In this document: in pieces, positions 8,845-17,400 of the stretch
Numbering within the stretch: position 1 is the first letter of the stretch
Layout: the number at the start of each line of letters is the position of its first letter
Source of the DNA: CAVWXT01 sp963759115
Lineage (GTDB): Bacteria > Planctomycetota > Planctomycetia > Pirellulales > Thermoguttaceae
NCBI GenBank assembly: GCA_963759115.1
Contig: CAVWXT010000006.1
Span: 1,612,001 to 1,676,000 of the forward strand
Length of the DNA stretch: 64,000 bases
Reading direction: 5' to 3'
The notes under the pieces: generated by a model
The model's input: only the letters and a program-made list of their open reading frames with translations
What the model was told of the DNA's origin: nothing
Database searches by the model: none
Made by a program: the position numbers and the translations under genes

Positions 8845-9468
8845 TCACCCGGCCTCGTTCGATGCCGTTCCCCTTTCGTCGCCCGGTTCCCGCCTTTCGG
8901 GCTCGTCGAGAGCCCGGATGCCGAAGTCCTGGGAGAACAGGAACCTCCTCTTGCCGCCGGCGAGCCGCATCCACGGCCCGTTCGGCTCGCCGGGAACCGC
9001 CTCCTGGACTTCCCGCCTCGTCCCGTCCTCGTCGAAACGGATGCGGCGGCGGCGACTGAGTACCAACCAGGTCTGCTTGCGGTTCCGTCTGGCGAAGTCG
9101 GCGGCATAGTCCTCGATTTCCCCTGGCGTTTTCAGGTGACCAGGGACGGGACGGAGGCAGAACACGCTGGGAATCGCCCTGAAGACGATCACGGGCGCGA
9201 CCGGCTCGTCGGCCCAGTCGTCCCATTCCTGGAGGAACTGGCTCCGGTCTTCCCGAATGAGCCGATCCACGGTCGCCTGGTCGATCCCCAGGACGGCAGC
9301 CAACTCGGCGAGCAGTTTGCCTCTGATGTGCCCTCGCTCCTCGAACAGCACGATCTTGTTGGCCGTGCCGACGACCGACCGGTAGCCCATCCGGCGGACG
9401 ACCTCGCCGGGCCGAAGGCCAAGGTCAAGGCGGCGCTGGCGGAAGTAGCGGGAGAGGATCGTTGACAT
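8845..9468 (-). CDS. HTH (XRE-like) protein, 207 residues
   Basis: The N-terminus (YFRQRRLDLGLRPGEVVRRM, then VLFEERGHIRGKLLAELAAV and LGIDQATVDRLI) fits an XRE-type helix-turn-helix. The remaining part contains EIEDYAADFARRN and LSRRRRIRFDEDG, shared with the 8335-8832 protein, plus a C-terminal extension of about 50 residues (GPWMRLAGGKRRFLFSQDF). Motif copy 7 sits 56-70 bases upstream of the start. It probably regulates the element, but target and ligand are unknown. Confidence 0.7.
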   Translation of the reverse strand: MSTILSRYFRQRRLDLGLRPGEVVRRMGYRSVVGTANKIVLFEERGHIRGKLLAELAAVLGIDQATVDRLIREDRSQFLQEWDDWADEPVAPVIVFRAIPSVFCLRPVPGHLKTPGEIEDYAADFARRNRKQTWLVLSRRRRIRFDEDGTRREVQEAVPGEPNGPWMRLAGGKRRFLFSQDFGIRALDEPERREPGDERGTASNEAG

Positions 9469-9523
9469 GGGAAAGCCCTTCAGGCGTTGCTGTCGCTCTC
9501 TTGGGATGTGTCCTCTCGCTCCG

Positions 9524-9538
9524 TTTACAACTTAACCG
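9524..9538 (-). repeat. 15-bp motif copy 7 (divergent)
   Basis: The plus strand reads TTTACAACTTAACCG, the most diverged copy. The TAA stop of the 9532-10548 ATPase gene is embedded in it, as for copy 6. Confidence 0.5.
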
Positions 9539-10548
9539 ACCCCCATCGCCGCCTGCGCCGTGGAGACCTCGCTGGCGTTCCCGCTCAGCGCCTTCTTCAA
9601 GCGATAGAACGTGGCACGGGAGCGACGGGTGAGGGAGCACCAGGCTGCCTCCTGCTCGGCAACGCTGTCGGGATAATCCTCCACGACCTGCTTCAGGCAC
9701 GCCAAATCGTAAGTCCGGGAGTCGGACACTCGCGGAGCCGCCGTGCGACCGATCTCGTGTAGCTGCGATGCGACGAGCTGCCGCCAGTCCACGCCGGCTT
9801 CCCGCCCATAGATGACCTTGCGGTACGACGGTTCCAGAAGCCGCAAGGACAGTTCCCGAGTCGCCGAGAACTCGGTGATGAAATCCACGACCTCCTGGCA
9901 TTCGTCCGGGCTCAGCCCGTCGAACCCTAGCGCCGCCAAGTGCCGCAACATCACGAGGACTTCCTCGTTAGAAGCCGACAGCTCGAACTGGTCAACACGG
10001 CTCAGCACCGCGCCGAAGGCGTGGTTCTGGCGGGGCAAGGCGTTTACGGCGAAGATGATCCTGCCGTCGAAACGGAAGGACGACGGGACTTTGAGCTGGC
10101 TGCTGTTGTAGTTCACCAGTCGATGCCCCTTGTCTCCTTCCCAAAGGGCGCTCCGCAGGATTCCCAAGGCGGGCAGGTTGCGGAACATCGCATCGCAGTC
10201 GTCGAGGAACACGACCGAGTCGGGATGCTCGTACAAAGCCATGTACATTGCCAGAGGCGTGCAGTGCCCGGTCAAGATCACGGGCTCGATAGCCTCTTCC
10301 TTTAGGGTCGCCAGCACGACTCGCGTCTTGCCCAGCCCGCCACGGCTGCCGTAGACGCAGAGGCCGTTCGCCATGCCCCGCGCCACCAGACGGACATGGT
10401 GCGACAAGAGTTGCTGCCGCTCCTCAAGGGCGGTCGGCGCGAAGCGAACAACGGGAGGGACGGCGGGGACGGAAGGGATGGGCGCGACAGGAGGGACAGC
10501 GACGTTCTTCTTCCAGTTCCCGGTGAACAGGCCCAACAGGTTCATCAT
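9532..10548 (-). CDS. AAA-type ATPase of mobile elements
   Basis: This protein of about 338 residues has a Walker A (YGSRGGLGKTRVV) and a Walker B (SVVFLDDCDAMF). Further on it has KVPSSFRFDGRIIFAVN, which places a sensor-like Asn after a beta strand, and FGAVLSRVDQFEL near the arginine-finger position. From memory, phage and plasmid ATPases of unknown role share GLGKT...VVFLDDCD. The start at 10548 (MMNLLGLFTG) is chosen because the ATGA overlaps the stop of the upstream gene. The 127 residues that an upstream start would add are out-of-frame sequence of that gene. The C-terminal part (SLTRRSRATFYRLKKAL) looks like a small helix-turn-helix. Confidence 0.75.
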   Translation of the reverse strand: MMNLLGLFTGNWKKNVAVPPVAPIPSVPAVPPVVRFAPTALEERQQLLSHHVRLVARGMANGLCVYGSRGGLGKTRVVLATLKEEAIEPVILTGHCTPLAMYMALYEHPDSVVFLDDCDAMFRNLPALGILRSALWEGDKGHRLVNYNSSQLKVPSSFRFDGRIIFAVNALPRQNHAFGAVLSRVDQFELSASNEEVLVMLRHLAALGFDGLSPDECQEVVDFITEFSATRELSLRLLEPSYRKVIYGREAGVDWRQLVASQLHEIGRTAAPRVSDSRTYDLACLKQVVEDYPDSVAEQEAAWCSLTRRSRATFYRLKKALSGNASEVSTAQAAMGVG

Positions 10549-10913
10549 GGCTTGACCTTTCTCAACGTCCGAGGAAGTATCTCCAACAACATCCCTTCCT
10601 TCCCGGCAGGGCCTTTCACGAAGAACTCGCGGTGCCGTTTCAGAAAGACGGCAAGTGCCTTGCGCGACCACCGACCGGCATAAGTCACTATGGAGACCGT
10701 GACGGCGAACGTGTCGCCAGCGTCCCCAAGGCAGTGGCGGTTCCTTTCCGCCGTCGCGTCCATTTCCGTGCAGAACAGCAGCGCGTCGGACGGGTTGTCG
10801 CGCCAACGGCGTTGCTCGCCGCACCACCACTGCGCCGTGCCGTCTTGGATGGCCCAGCGCCGCCAGCGAGGATCGCCGACCTTCACGATGAAGCCCGGAG
10901 GAAGGTAGTCCAT
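10545..10913 (-). CDS. Hypothetical protein, 122 residues
   Basis: The start ATG at 10913 overlaps the stop of the upstream gene (TGATG) and its own stop overlaps the ATPase start (ATGA), so three genes are coupled in series. The protein starts MDYLPPGFIVKVGDPRWRRW and is rich in Trp and Arg, with a possible helix at AVFLKRHREFFV. No family is recognised. It may be a partner of the ATPase, by position only. Confidence 0.6.
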   Translation of the reverse strand: MDYLPPGFIVKVGDPRWRRWAIQDGTAQWWCGEQRRWRDNPSDALLFCTEMDATAERNRHCLGDAGDTFAVTVSIVTYAGRWSRKALAVFLKRHREFFVKGPAGKEGMLLEILPRTLRKVKP

Positions 10914-11119
10914 CACCGTCCGACAACCTCCCAGGAACAACCGTTCACGAGCCAGCCGTAGTGTTGGCTGAGCACGTCCGCGCCGTCCTCTGCCAGGTCA
11001 ATGTCGTCTTCCACTTCAAGGACGCACTCGGACGGCAGGCCGCAGTCCTGCGGGGTGCGGGTCTCCTCGGAGTCGTCCTCGGTCATGTCCCAGTCGATGT
11101 CGAAGAACCGTACTTGCAT
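10913..11119 (-). CDS. Hypothetical acidic protein, 68 residues
   Basis: A very acidic small protein (MQVRFFDIDWDMTEDDSEET, then VLEVEDDIDLAEDGADVL). High acidity and size resemble small phage inhibitor or DNA-mimic proteins, but no family is recognised and this is only a suggestion. It is the first intact gene of the coupled run. A short inverted repeat lies just upstream of it. Confidence 0.55.
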   Translation of the reverse strand: MQVRFFDIDWDMTEDDSEETRTPQDCGLPSECVLEVEDDIDLAEDGADVLSQHYGWLVNGCSWEVVGR

Positions 11120-11131
11120 GGTTTTCCCTCA

Positions 11132-11145
11132 TTCGGTCAACCGAA
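11132..11145. promoter_or_regulatory. Inverted repeat upstream of the small-gene run
   Basis: TTCGGT-CA-ACCGAA is a perfect 6-2-6 palindrome, 13-26 bases upstream of the 11119 start and in the 30-base gap after the preceding gene. It could be an operator or simply a chance palindrome. Confidence 0.3.
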
Positions 11146-11149
11146 CCGA

Positions 11150-11297
11150 TCAGTCCGCCTGGAGCGGTGGCAGCGGCTCGACCTCGGGCGGCAGGAGCCT
11201 TCTCATCTTTCTGCTCGCCTTCCTTACTCCTGCCAGCAGCTTGTCCTTCGTCAGCCCGGCGGTCGCCATCCGGGCCAGTTGCCGGGCGACGGGGCGG
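11150..11297 (-). pseudogene. 3' remnant of a gene cut by the IS21 element
   Basis: The minus frame ends with ARMATAGLTKDKLLAGVRKA, then a basic stretch, then PPEVEPLPPLQAD and stop. Upstream of about 11297 the frame continues only as the antisense of istA, so the gene has lost its 5' part where the IS21-family element begins. It precedes the coupled small genes and was probably the upstream member of that operon. Confidence 0.5.
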
Positions 11298-11298
11298 A

Positions 11299-12768
11299 GT
11301 GCTGACCGGCGAATTGTCGAAGCGTCAGGCCCGCAAGGAATACAGCCTGCATTGGGACACGCTGCCAAAGATTTTGCAGCATGAGGCACCGCTTGGCTAT
11401 CGGAAGAAGCAACCGCGCGAAAAGCCGGTCCTTGGGCCGTTCGTGGCATTGATCCACGAGATTCTCGAAGCCGACAAGCAGGCCCTGAAGAAACAGCGGC
11501 ACACGGCCAAGCGGATTCTGGAGCGGCTCCGCGAAAAGGGGTATTGCGGCGGCCGAACGATCGTCCAGGAAGAGGTGCGCCGCTGGAAACGGCGGTCGGC
11601 GGAAGTGTTCATGCCGCTGGTGCATCGGCCTGGCGAAGCCCAGTCCGATTTCGGCGAGGCGACTGTCGTCTATCGGGGGCAGGCGGGAAAAGTGGCGATG
11701 TTCGTGATGTCGCTGCCTTGCAGCAATGCCCTCTTCTGCCAGATCTTTCCCCGGGAATGCACGGAGACGTTTCAGGAGGGCCATCGTCGAGCCTTCGAGT
11801 TTTTCGGCGCCGTGCCGAAGCGGATCACCTACGACAACACGAAGATCGCCGTGGCGAAGGTGATTCAGAAGCGGGGCGGCGTGTTCACGCGCGAGTTCCT
11901 GCGGTTGGAGAGCCATTACCTGTTTGAGCATCACTTCTGCCTGGTTCGTCGGCCGATGGAGAAGGGCCATACGGAAAGCCTCGTCGGTTTCGCACGGCGG
12001 AACTTCCTGGTTCCCGTGCCGGAGTTCGACGATTTCGAGGCGTTCAACGAAGGCTTGGCCGAAAATTGTCGGCGGAACCTCCAGCGTCAACTTCGCGGGA
12101 AAAAAGGGACCAAGGCGGAACTCTTGGAGGAAGACCGCCGGGCGATGCTGTTGCTGCCCGCACAACCTTTTGAAGCGCGGCGTGTGGAGCCCTGCCAGGC
12201 CAATTCGCTGTCGTTGGTCCGCTTCGATCGGAACGACTATTCGGTGCCGACGCAATACGCGCATCACGACGTCATGGCGATCGGCGGGATCGAGAGGGTG
12301 CGCTTTGTAGTGCAAGACCAGGTCGTGGCCGAGCATCTTCGAGACTGGGACAAGGAGAACGTCCATTACGATCCCGTCCATTACCTCGCGCTGTTGGAGC
12401 GGAAGCCTGGAGCATTGGACTTCGGCAAACCCTTCGATGATTGGGACCTGCCCGATGGTTTCGGCGTATTGCGGCGGCGGTTGGAAGGCGAACTGGGCAA
12501 CGATGGCCGCCGCGAGTTCATCAAGGTGCTTCGGCTCCTGGAATCGTGCGAACTTGGGGAACTGGCCAGGGCCGTGGATCGCGCGCTGGCGATCGGCGCC
12601 TTGACGGTCGAGGCCGTTCGGCTCTTGTTGCAGGACGGCCGAGAAACACCAGCGAAGTACTTTCGTTTGGACGGCCATCCCCACCTGCAAGGCCGCGTGG
12701 TCCTTCCGCCAAAGTTGGCCATCTACGATGCCTTGCGAGGCGGGGAGGTTTGCCATGACAAAGATTGA
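11299..12768 (+). CDS. istA: IstA-type transposase (5' truncated)
   Basis: This is the DDE transposase of an IS21-family element. The recognisable N-terminus begins LSKRQARKEYSLHWDTLPKI, the helix-turn-helix; about 12-20 residues before it are missing compared with the family. Then come KQRHTAKRILERLREKGY, and the catalytic core with QSDFGEA (first Asp), RITYDNTK (second Asp) and MEKGHTESLVGF (Glu). GTG 11299 is the first in-frame start after the junction; upstream residues belong to the antisense of the interrupted gene. The stop overlaps istB by 14 bases. Confidence 0.85.
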   Translation: MLTGELSKRQARKEYSLHWDTLPKILQHEAPLGYRKKQPREKPVLGPFVALIHEILEADKQALKKQRHTAKRILERLREKGYCGGRTIVQEEVRRWKRRSAEVFMPLVHRPGEAQSDFGEATVVYRGQAGKVAMFVMSLPCSNALFCQIFPRECTETFQEGHRRAFEFFGAVPKRITYDNTKIAVAKVIQKRGGVFTREFLRLESHYLFEHHFCLVRRPMEKGHTESLVGFARRNFLVPVPEFDDFEAFNEGLAENCRRNLQRQLRGKKGTKAELLEEDRRAMLLLPAQPFEARRVEPCQANSLSLVRFDRNDYSVPTQYAHHDVMAIGGIERVRFVVQDQVVAEHLRDWDKENVHYDPVHYLALLERKPGALDFGKPFDDWDLPDGFGVLRRRLEGELGNDGRREFIKVLRLLESCELGELARAVDRALAIGALTVEAVRLLLQDGRETPAKYFRLDGHPHLQGRVVLPPKLAIYDALRGGEVCHDKD

Positions 12769-13579
12769 AACCCAAAGCGCCGTCTTACTGAAGCATCATC
12801 TGAAGGCGCTGAGGCTGCCTGCCTTCCATGCGGAGTGTGAAAAAGTGGCGGCTCGTTGTGCCACGGACAACGTCGATCACCTGGGGTTCTTGCTGCAACT
12901 CTGCGAGTTGGAGTTGATCCAACGGGAAAAACGAGCCGCCGAGCGGCGATTGAAGGCCGCCCGCTTCCCCAATCCCAAGACCCTGGAGGATTTCAAGTTC
13001 GAGGCCCAGCCATCGCTCAATCGGGTGTTGGTCAGCGAACTCTTGCGCGGAGAGTATATCGACAAACGAGAGTCGGTGATCCTGGTGGGCAATCCGGGAA
13101 CGGGCAAGACGCATCTGGCCATCGTGTTGGGTATGGCTGCCTGCCAGCAGGGCAAACGGGTTCGCTTCTGGCGGGTAACCGAATTAATCACGCAACTGAT
13201 GGAGGTCCGTGAAGAACACCAGTGGATGCGGATGAAGAGTCAACTGGCGAAGCTGGACGTCCTGATCCTTGACGAGCTTGGCTATGTCCCGGCGAGCAAG
13301 CTCGGCTCGGAGCTGCTGTTCGACGTGATCAGCACGGCCTATGAGCGGACCAGCGTGATCGTGACGACGAATCTGCCCTTCGAGCAGTGGACGGAGGTGC
13401 TAGGCAGCGAGCGACTGACCGGCGCGGTGCTGGACCGTCTGACCCACCGCTGCCACATCTTGGAGGCGAGCGGCGAAAGCTTCCGCTTGAAAGATGCCCG
13501 CCGCCGATCGACCGGCAAGAGAGCGGCAGAAATCCCGGCAAAACCGCCGGAGAAAGATCAATCCGCCCCAACAAACTAA
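12755..13579 (+). CDS. istB: IstB-type transposition helper ATPase
   Basis: An AAA+ ATPase that partners IstA in transposition. Walker A is in LVGNPGTGKTHLAIVLG and Walker B in VLILDELGYVPAS. The arginine-containing region GAVLDRLTHRCHILEASGES is typical of the IstB/DnaC family. The start at 12755 (MTKIETQS) overlaps the istA stop, the usual arrangement. At 274 residues it is slightly longer than usual because of a tail (RRRSTGKRAAEIPAKPPEK). Confidence 0.9.
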   Translation: MTKIETQSAVLLKHHLKALRLPAFHAECEKVAARCATDNVDHLGFLLQLCELELIQREKRAAERRLKAARFPNPKTLEDFKFEAQPSLNRVLVSELLRGEYIDKRESVILVGNPGTGKTHLAIVLGMAACQQGKRVRFWRVTELITQLMEVREEHQWMRMKSQLAKLDVLILDELGYVPASKLGSELLFDVISTAYERTSVIVTTNLPFEQWTEVLGSERLTGAVLDRLTHRCHILEASGESFRLKDARRRSTGKRAAEIPAKPPEKDQSAPTN

Positions 13580-13592
13580 CCGTTGCAACCGG

Positions 13593-13610
13593 CCCTGCCC
13601 TAGGGCAGGG
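13593..13610 (+). terminator. Palindrome after istB
   Basis: CCCTGCCCT-AGGGCAGGG is a perfect 18-base palindrome 14 bases after the istB stop, followed by a pyrimidine-rich stretch (cttctttctttccctt). It could end istAB transcription, although no loop is predicted and the T-run is interrupted. Confidence 0.4.
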
Positions 13611-13718
13611 GAGCCTTCTTTCTTTCCCTTAACCCTGGAGTTAAACTAGAAGCTTCTTTCACCCCGAGCGCCACGCTCTTCAACCGTTCCGCGCCACGCT
13701 TTTCAACCGGCGTTTACA

Positions 13719-13970
13719 TGGGACCGGGTGAAGGCGGAAATGGCCCAGGCCAGTAGACTTGCCGATCCGACGGACCTGGACGCCGAAGCGGAGCGGATTG
13801 CAAACAGCCTATGGGAGATCGGGCGCCCCGAAGAGCATCTGGGACGGGCTCTTCCGGTCGGTTGCCATTCCGAAGAAACGCATGAGCACTCGGGGCACTC
13901 CCGAGTGCGTCATCAAAGGGTGGTTCTTCGAGGCCTCTCAGAAAAGGGATGCTTGATGGTACGCCAAGGA
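13719..13970. other. Region without a clear gene
   Basis: Two overlapping plus frames are open here (13728-13976 and 13759-13956). One reads DLDAEAERIANSLWEIGRPE and the other ends KGWFFEASQKRDA. Neither gives a consistent protein. The switch between frames suggests a decayed or frameshifted small gene. Confidence 0.3.
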
Positions 13971-14057
13971 GCCTAACGACAAGCATCACCCGGGCGGCGT
14001 GCTTGACTCTGCCATTATCCCGGACGCTGCCGCCGCGCATGCATGCGCTGGTTATGG
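13971..14057 (-). other. attC-like recombination site
   Basis: On the minus strand the segment opens with CATAAC, overlapping the stop of the membrane-protein gene, and closes with GTTAGGC, which fits the integron R' box GTTRRRY. Between them the two arms (GCATGCGCGGCGG and CCGCCCGGGTGATGC) pair imperfectly, giving one long hairpin of about 85 bases. This is the geometry of an integron attC site placed 3' of a cassette gene. The R'' box is degenerate and no integron integrase is close; the tyrosine recombinase at 3.3 kb is not obviously of that type. Confidence 0.4.
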
Positions 14058-14375
14058 GGCCTTGCTGGCGGTCCTTGGCTTGAATGCATACGTGAACACG
14101 TAGGCGAGCCAGCCAATACCGCCGGTCATCAGTATCAGCAGAAGCCACGTCAGCTTCGCGTTTGGGTTGGCAAACGGCCGCAGGTACAAGTCCCTGATTG
14201 TAACGATCAACGCCGCGACGTTCAGCCCTATGCCGAGGAAATGAAACGGGAAGATCGCCAATGGTGAAACCTGATCACCGTTTGCGACGCGCTGCATTTG
14301 GATCAGGAAGTACGGAATGTATACCACCATGTAAGCCAAAGCAGCGATCACGGCGGCTCGTTCAGTTCGTCCCAC
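14052..14375 (-). CDS. Small membrane protein, 107 residues
   Basis: The GTG-initiated product has three hydrophobic segments (AAVIAALAYMVVYIPYFLI, then IFPFHFLGIGLNVAALIVTI, then LTWLLLILMTGGIGWLAYVF) and little else, so it is an integral inner-membrane protein. No family is recognised. It stands alone between unrelated genes and is followed on its own strand by an attC-like hairpin, so it could be a captured gene cassette. Confidence 0.65.
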   Translation of the reverse strand: MGRTERAAVIAALAYMVVYIPYFLIQMQRVANGDQVSPLAIFPFHFLGIGLNVAALIVTIRDLYLRPFANPNAKLTWLLLILMTGGIGWLAYVFTYAFKPRTASKAP

Positions 14376-14464
14376 AGCTTACCTTTTGCCGTCTCAGTCC
14401 CATACCTTACGATGTGTGCTGATTTCCAGTTCCATCAGTGCAATGTCCTAGGAGCCCCAAAGGA

Positions 14465-17400
14465 CTAATATGGCTTTTCTGCCCGTCGCTTCTGGATGAA
14501 CTCTGCGCCGCTCTCACGCCACCATTTCTTCACATCGCTGCTGTGGTTGTCAGCCCACTCATGTTCCGGGTCTTTGCACCATGTTCGCCCGGTGATCCGT
14601 TGGACAGCGAGAACCGCCTCCACGTCCACCAAACGCCAAGGATGCTCGGGAGCGGCTTCCACGAGGACGTCCAATCCTTCCCGGCCGCCAAAATTCTCGA
14701 TTGCCCGAATGGCGGCGTAGCCAATCCTATAGGACTGGAACGCGAAATGCTCTCGCTTGATGTACTTGGGATCGCCAAAGAGCGCTAAACAGACTTCCAA
14801 AGCGGCTCGATCAGCGCCCTTGGAACTTGCGGCAGAAGGCTCTCCACCTCCGTTTTAACGTCGCGATCGCCCTGCTTGGCGATCGCCAGGTAGGCACTGG
14901 CGCGGAGCCCCGGCTCATCGTTACCATCATTCCACTCCTGCTTCTCTCTTGGCACTTCACCACGGGCGACCTGATGGAGGAGCGCGCGGACGCCGGTATC
15001 TTGGAACCCTTCAAGCGGCGAAATTACAACCGATCGGTGCCTGTCTGTGCCGTAGCTCATGACGGCTTGGGCCATCCTGACGACCCATTCCGCGCGTTCG
15101 GTCTCCGGAATCCTGGTGAGACTGGGATACTTCGGATGCGCGGTCCCCGGTATCTGTGTGAGATAACCCCTGCTAAAACAAATGCGCCGCCCCCATTAGA
15201 CCTCGCTGGTCGCCACGCAATTGCCTCAACGCCTTCATGAAGTCTTCGGGGCTCGCTGTTGCTGCGGCGCAGAAGGCGAATTGGTCCTCAAACGTCCCAG
15301 TATCCCAGCTCGCGTCCCGCGCCCCTAATGCACGGCAGGCCGCCACCACGGTCTTCACCGGATCGCCGACCGCCTCGGCGATTCGTTCGCCTTCTCGCTC
15401 GACTCTCCATCCCTCTGGTTTCGGTCCTTCCGCAGAATCGAACACCTTTCTTGCCCGCTCAGGAAAGAAACTCAGGAACAACTCGCGTTGCCAATCCCAG
15501 GAAGCCGGCCCGACCTCAATGATCGCTTCCGCTTCTCGACGTTGGACGGACGTGATACCGGTCCAGTTGCGGCCTGGGACTTGAGCGCTGAGGAAGGCCG
15601 GATCACCGTAGAAGACTGCATTCCCATTTTCGACATGCTCCACGGAGAAGCGGCCTTGGGTGTCCGTCACGGTGCACCGTGGGAGCGCCTGATAGCCCGA
15701 TGGATCAACCCTGACAACGGCGCCGGGTACCAACCTGTCTTGCGCGTCTTTCACGACGCCGCGGAGCGCGCAGGTTGGCGAGGTTCAGCACAAAGTCCTT
15801 CTCAATCTGTGCTCCTGGGCCAAGTTCATCCCGCATTTTGAAAGTCACAACCCCCCGGCTTAGTTCCACACAAGTCATCTGCACTTCCGCGATCCCGTGA
15901 TCCGGCGCCATCGCAGAGAAGAGATAATCGCTGTCCCTAGCGAGGATCGCTCCCAACGGCATCTGATACTTGCCATCCTTGTCGGTCCGGGCCGTTGTGA
16001 CGATATCCGACTCACCGCGCGGCTCATACTCCCCAAGATGGACAACGATCTTGGCGTGCAAAGTGGCGCCGGCGATTGCTCGCCCTGCCGGGTCCCGAAC
16101 AACACCGGTAAGCGTGAGCGGCGGCTGAACCTTAACATCTCCGCGCCCGGCATGAAGGATCGGAACGCCCTTGTCCGCAAGGCGCTGTTTCTCGGGAGAC
16201 AGATCGAGGACTTCGACCACGGCGGTCGCCATCAGGGACCTTTGCGGGTCGCGCACAAAAACATGGAAGCACGGCCCGCTCTGATCGGCGGGCTCGATCG
16301 AGAATCGACCCTCGCCGTCGGCAGCCACATCCTTCCCCAACCCTCGAAAGGGGAGGATTCGGATACTCGCGTTCGCCACCGGTTTGCCTGCGGGATCCCG
16401 CACAACGCCTGTCACTCGCGGCATCGCACGAACAATCACGGACGACCGCGTTGTCTGGTCCTTCTCGACCCGAAACCGCATGTCGCGCCACGCATGCCAT
16501 GAATCATAATAGTAGCCCGGGGCCAATACATCGTCGACCACGTACTCACCCGGCGCAAGATATAGTTTCGCCACGCCGTCCTTCGTCGCCGTGCCAGGTT
16601 GGGGGATGCGATGTGATCTCTCTTCCATCGAAATGACAAGTGGCACGGCGGGAAAGGCGATGGGCTTGCCCGTGGCGCGGTCCGTGAGTTCAAGCTCTGC
16701 GGTGCCGCCTCGGACGGCTTCGGCCGTGATCTGAGCGGCCGTGCCCGCCTCCACGCGGATTTTTGGCTGCAAAATGGTCCACTCTGGCAGCCCCCGCGCG
16801 ATGAAGGCCGTGTTGCCGACAACGACAGGCTCGGGCACGGCAGGGCCGACAATCTTGATCTCGTAGCTGCCCTCGGCCAAGCCGGCCGCGCTGAATCGCC
16901 CCTCCGCGTCCGTCTTCGCCTCGCCGAAGTCAGTTTCCCCATTCCCGGAACCGACTATCGACAGGTTGAGACCAGTCAACGGCCTGCCCGTAGCCTTCTC
17001 CACGACCACCCCTGCGAGCCGGCCCTCCGGCGGAAGGACAAATCGGAGTCCTTTCTGACCGGGCACGAACGGCCCCGTCGCATGGGACCAGGCGAAACCG
17101 GGGGCCGACATATCGAACTGGACCAACGCCGCGGCCGGCAGGTTGGCAAGGCGAAACCTCCCCTGCTCATCCGTCTTCACGGTCAGGGTTCCACCGGCAG
17201 ACTTGTAGTCAATTCCCCGCGCCTTTGGCGATTCCACGTGGAGCGATGCGCGAACGCACGCCGCGGCGACTGGATTGCCGGCGTCGTTCACAATTACGCC
17301 CTCGATCACGGCCGTCGCCCCCAGTCGAAGCTTGGACTCCGCGGCACTCGTCTGGAATGAGCCGTCCCAGTCAAGGCATCTTCCCTCCTTAACGCCCACG

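Larger units (their letters stand above)
11298..13718 (+). mobile_element. IS21-family element, left end truncated
   Basis: The element carries overlapping istA and istB. The right end has two tandem copies of gcgccacgctYttcaaccg (13668-13686 and 13691-13709) and finishes near ...tttaca, as expected for the multiple terminal repeats and CA-3' end of IS21 elements. No matching left end is present: the sequence enters istA a few codons after its expected start, directly joined to another gene. The element is therefore a left-truncated and probably immobile copy. It is transcribed opposite to the operon it interrupts. Confidence 0.75.

Noticed and set aside
3265..9538. The GTTARGC boxes of the 15-bp motif as integron attC sites
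   Set aside because: GTTRRRY is matched, but no complementary R'' box or hairpin arms lie at 50-140 bases, some copies lie inside genes, and two copies coincide with stop codons.
11251..12756. A 501-residue minus-strand ORF over istA
   Set aside because: Antisense of a recognisable transposase with no protein features of its own.
14785..15075. Separate small HEAT-like genes at 14465-15075
   Set aside because: The frames join end to end with the 15173-15754 frame and the large secreted protein; treated as one frameshifted gene.
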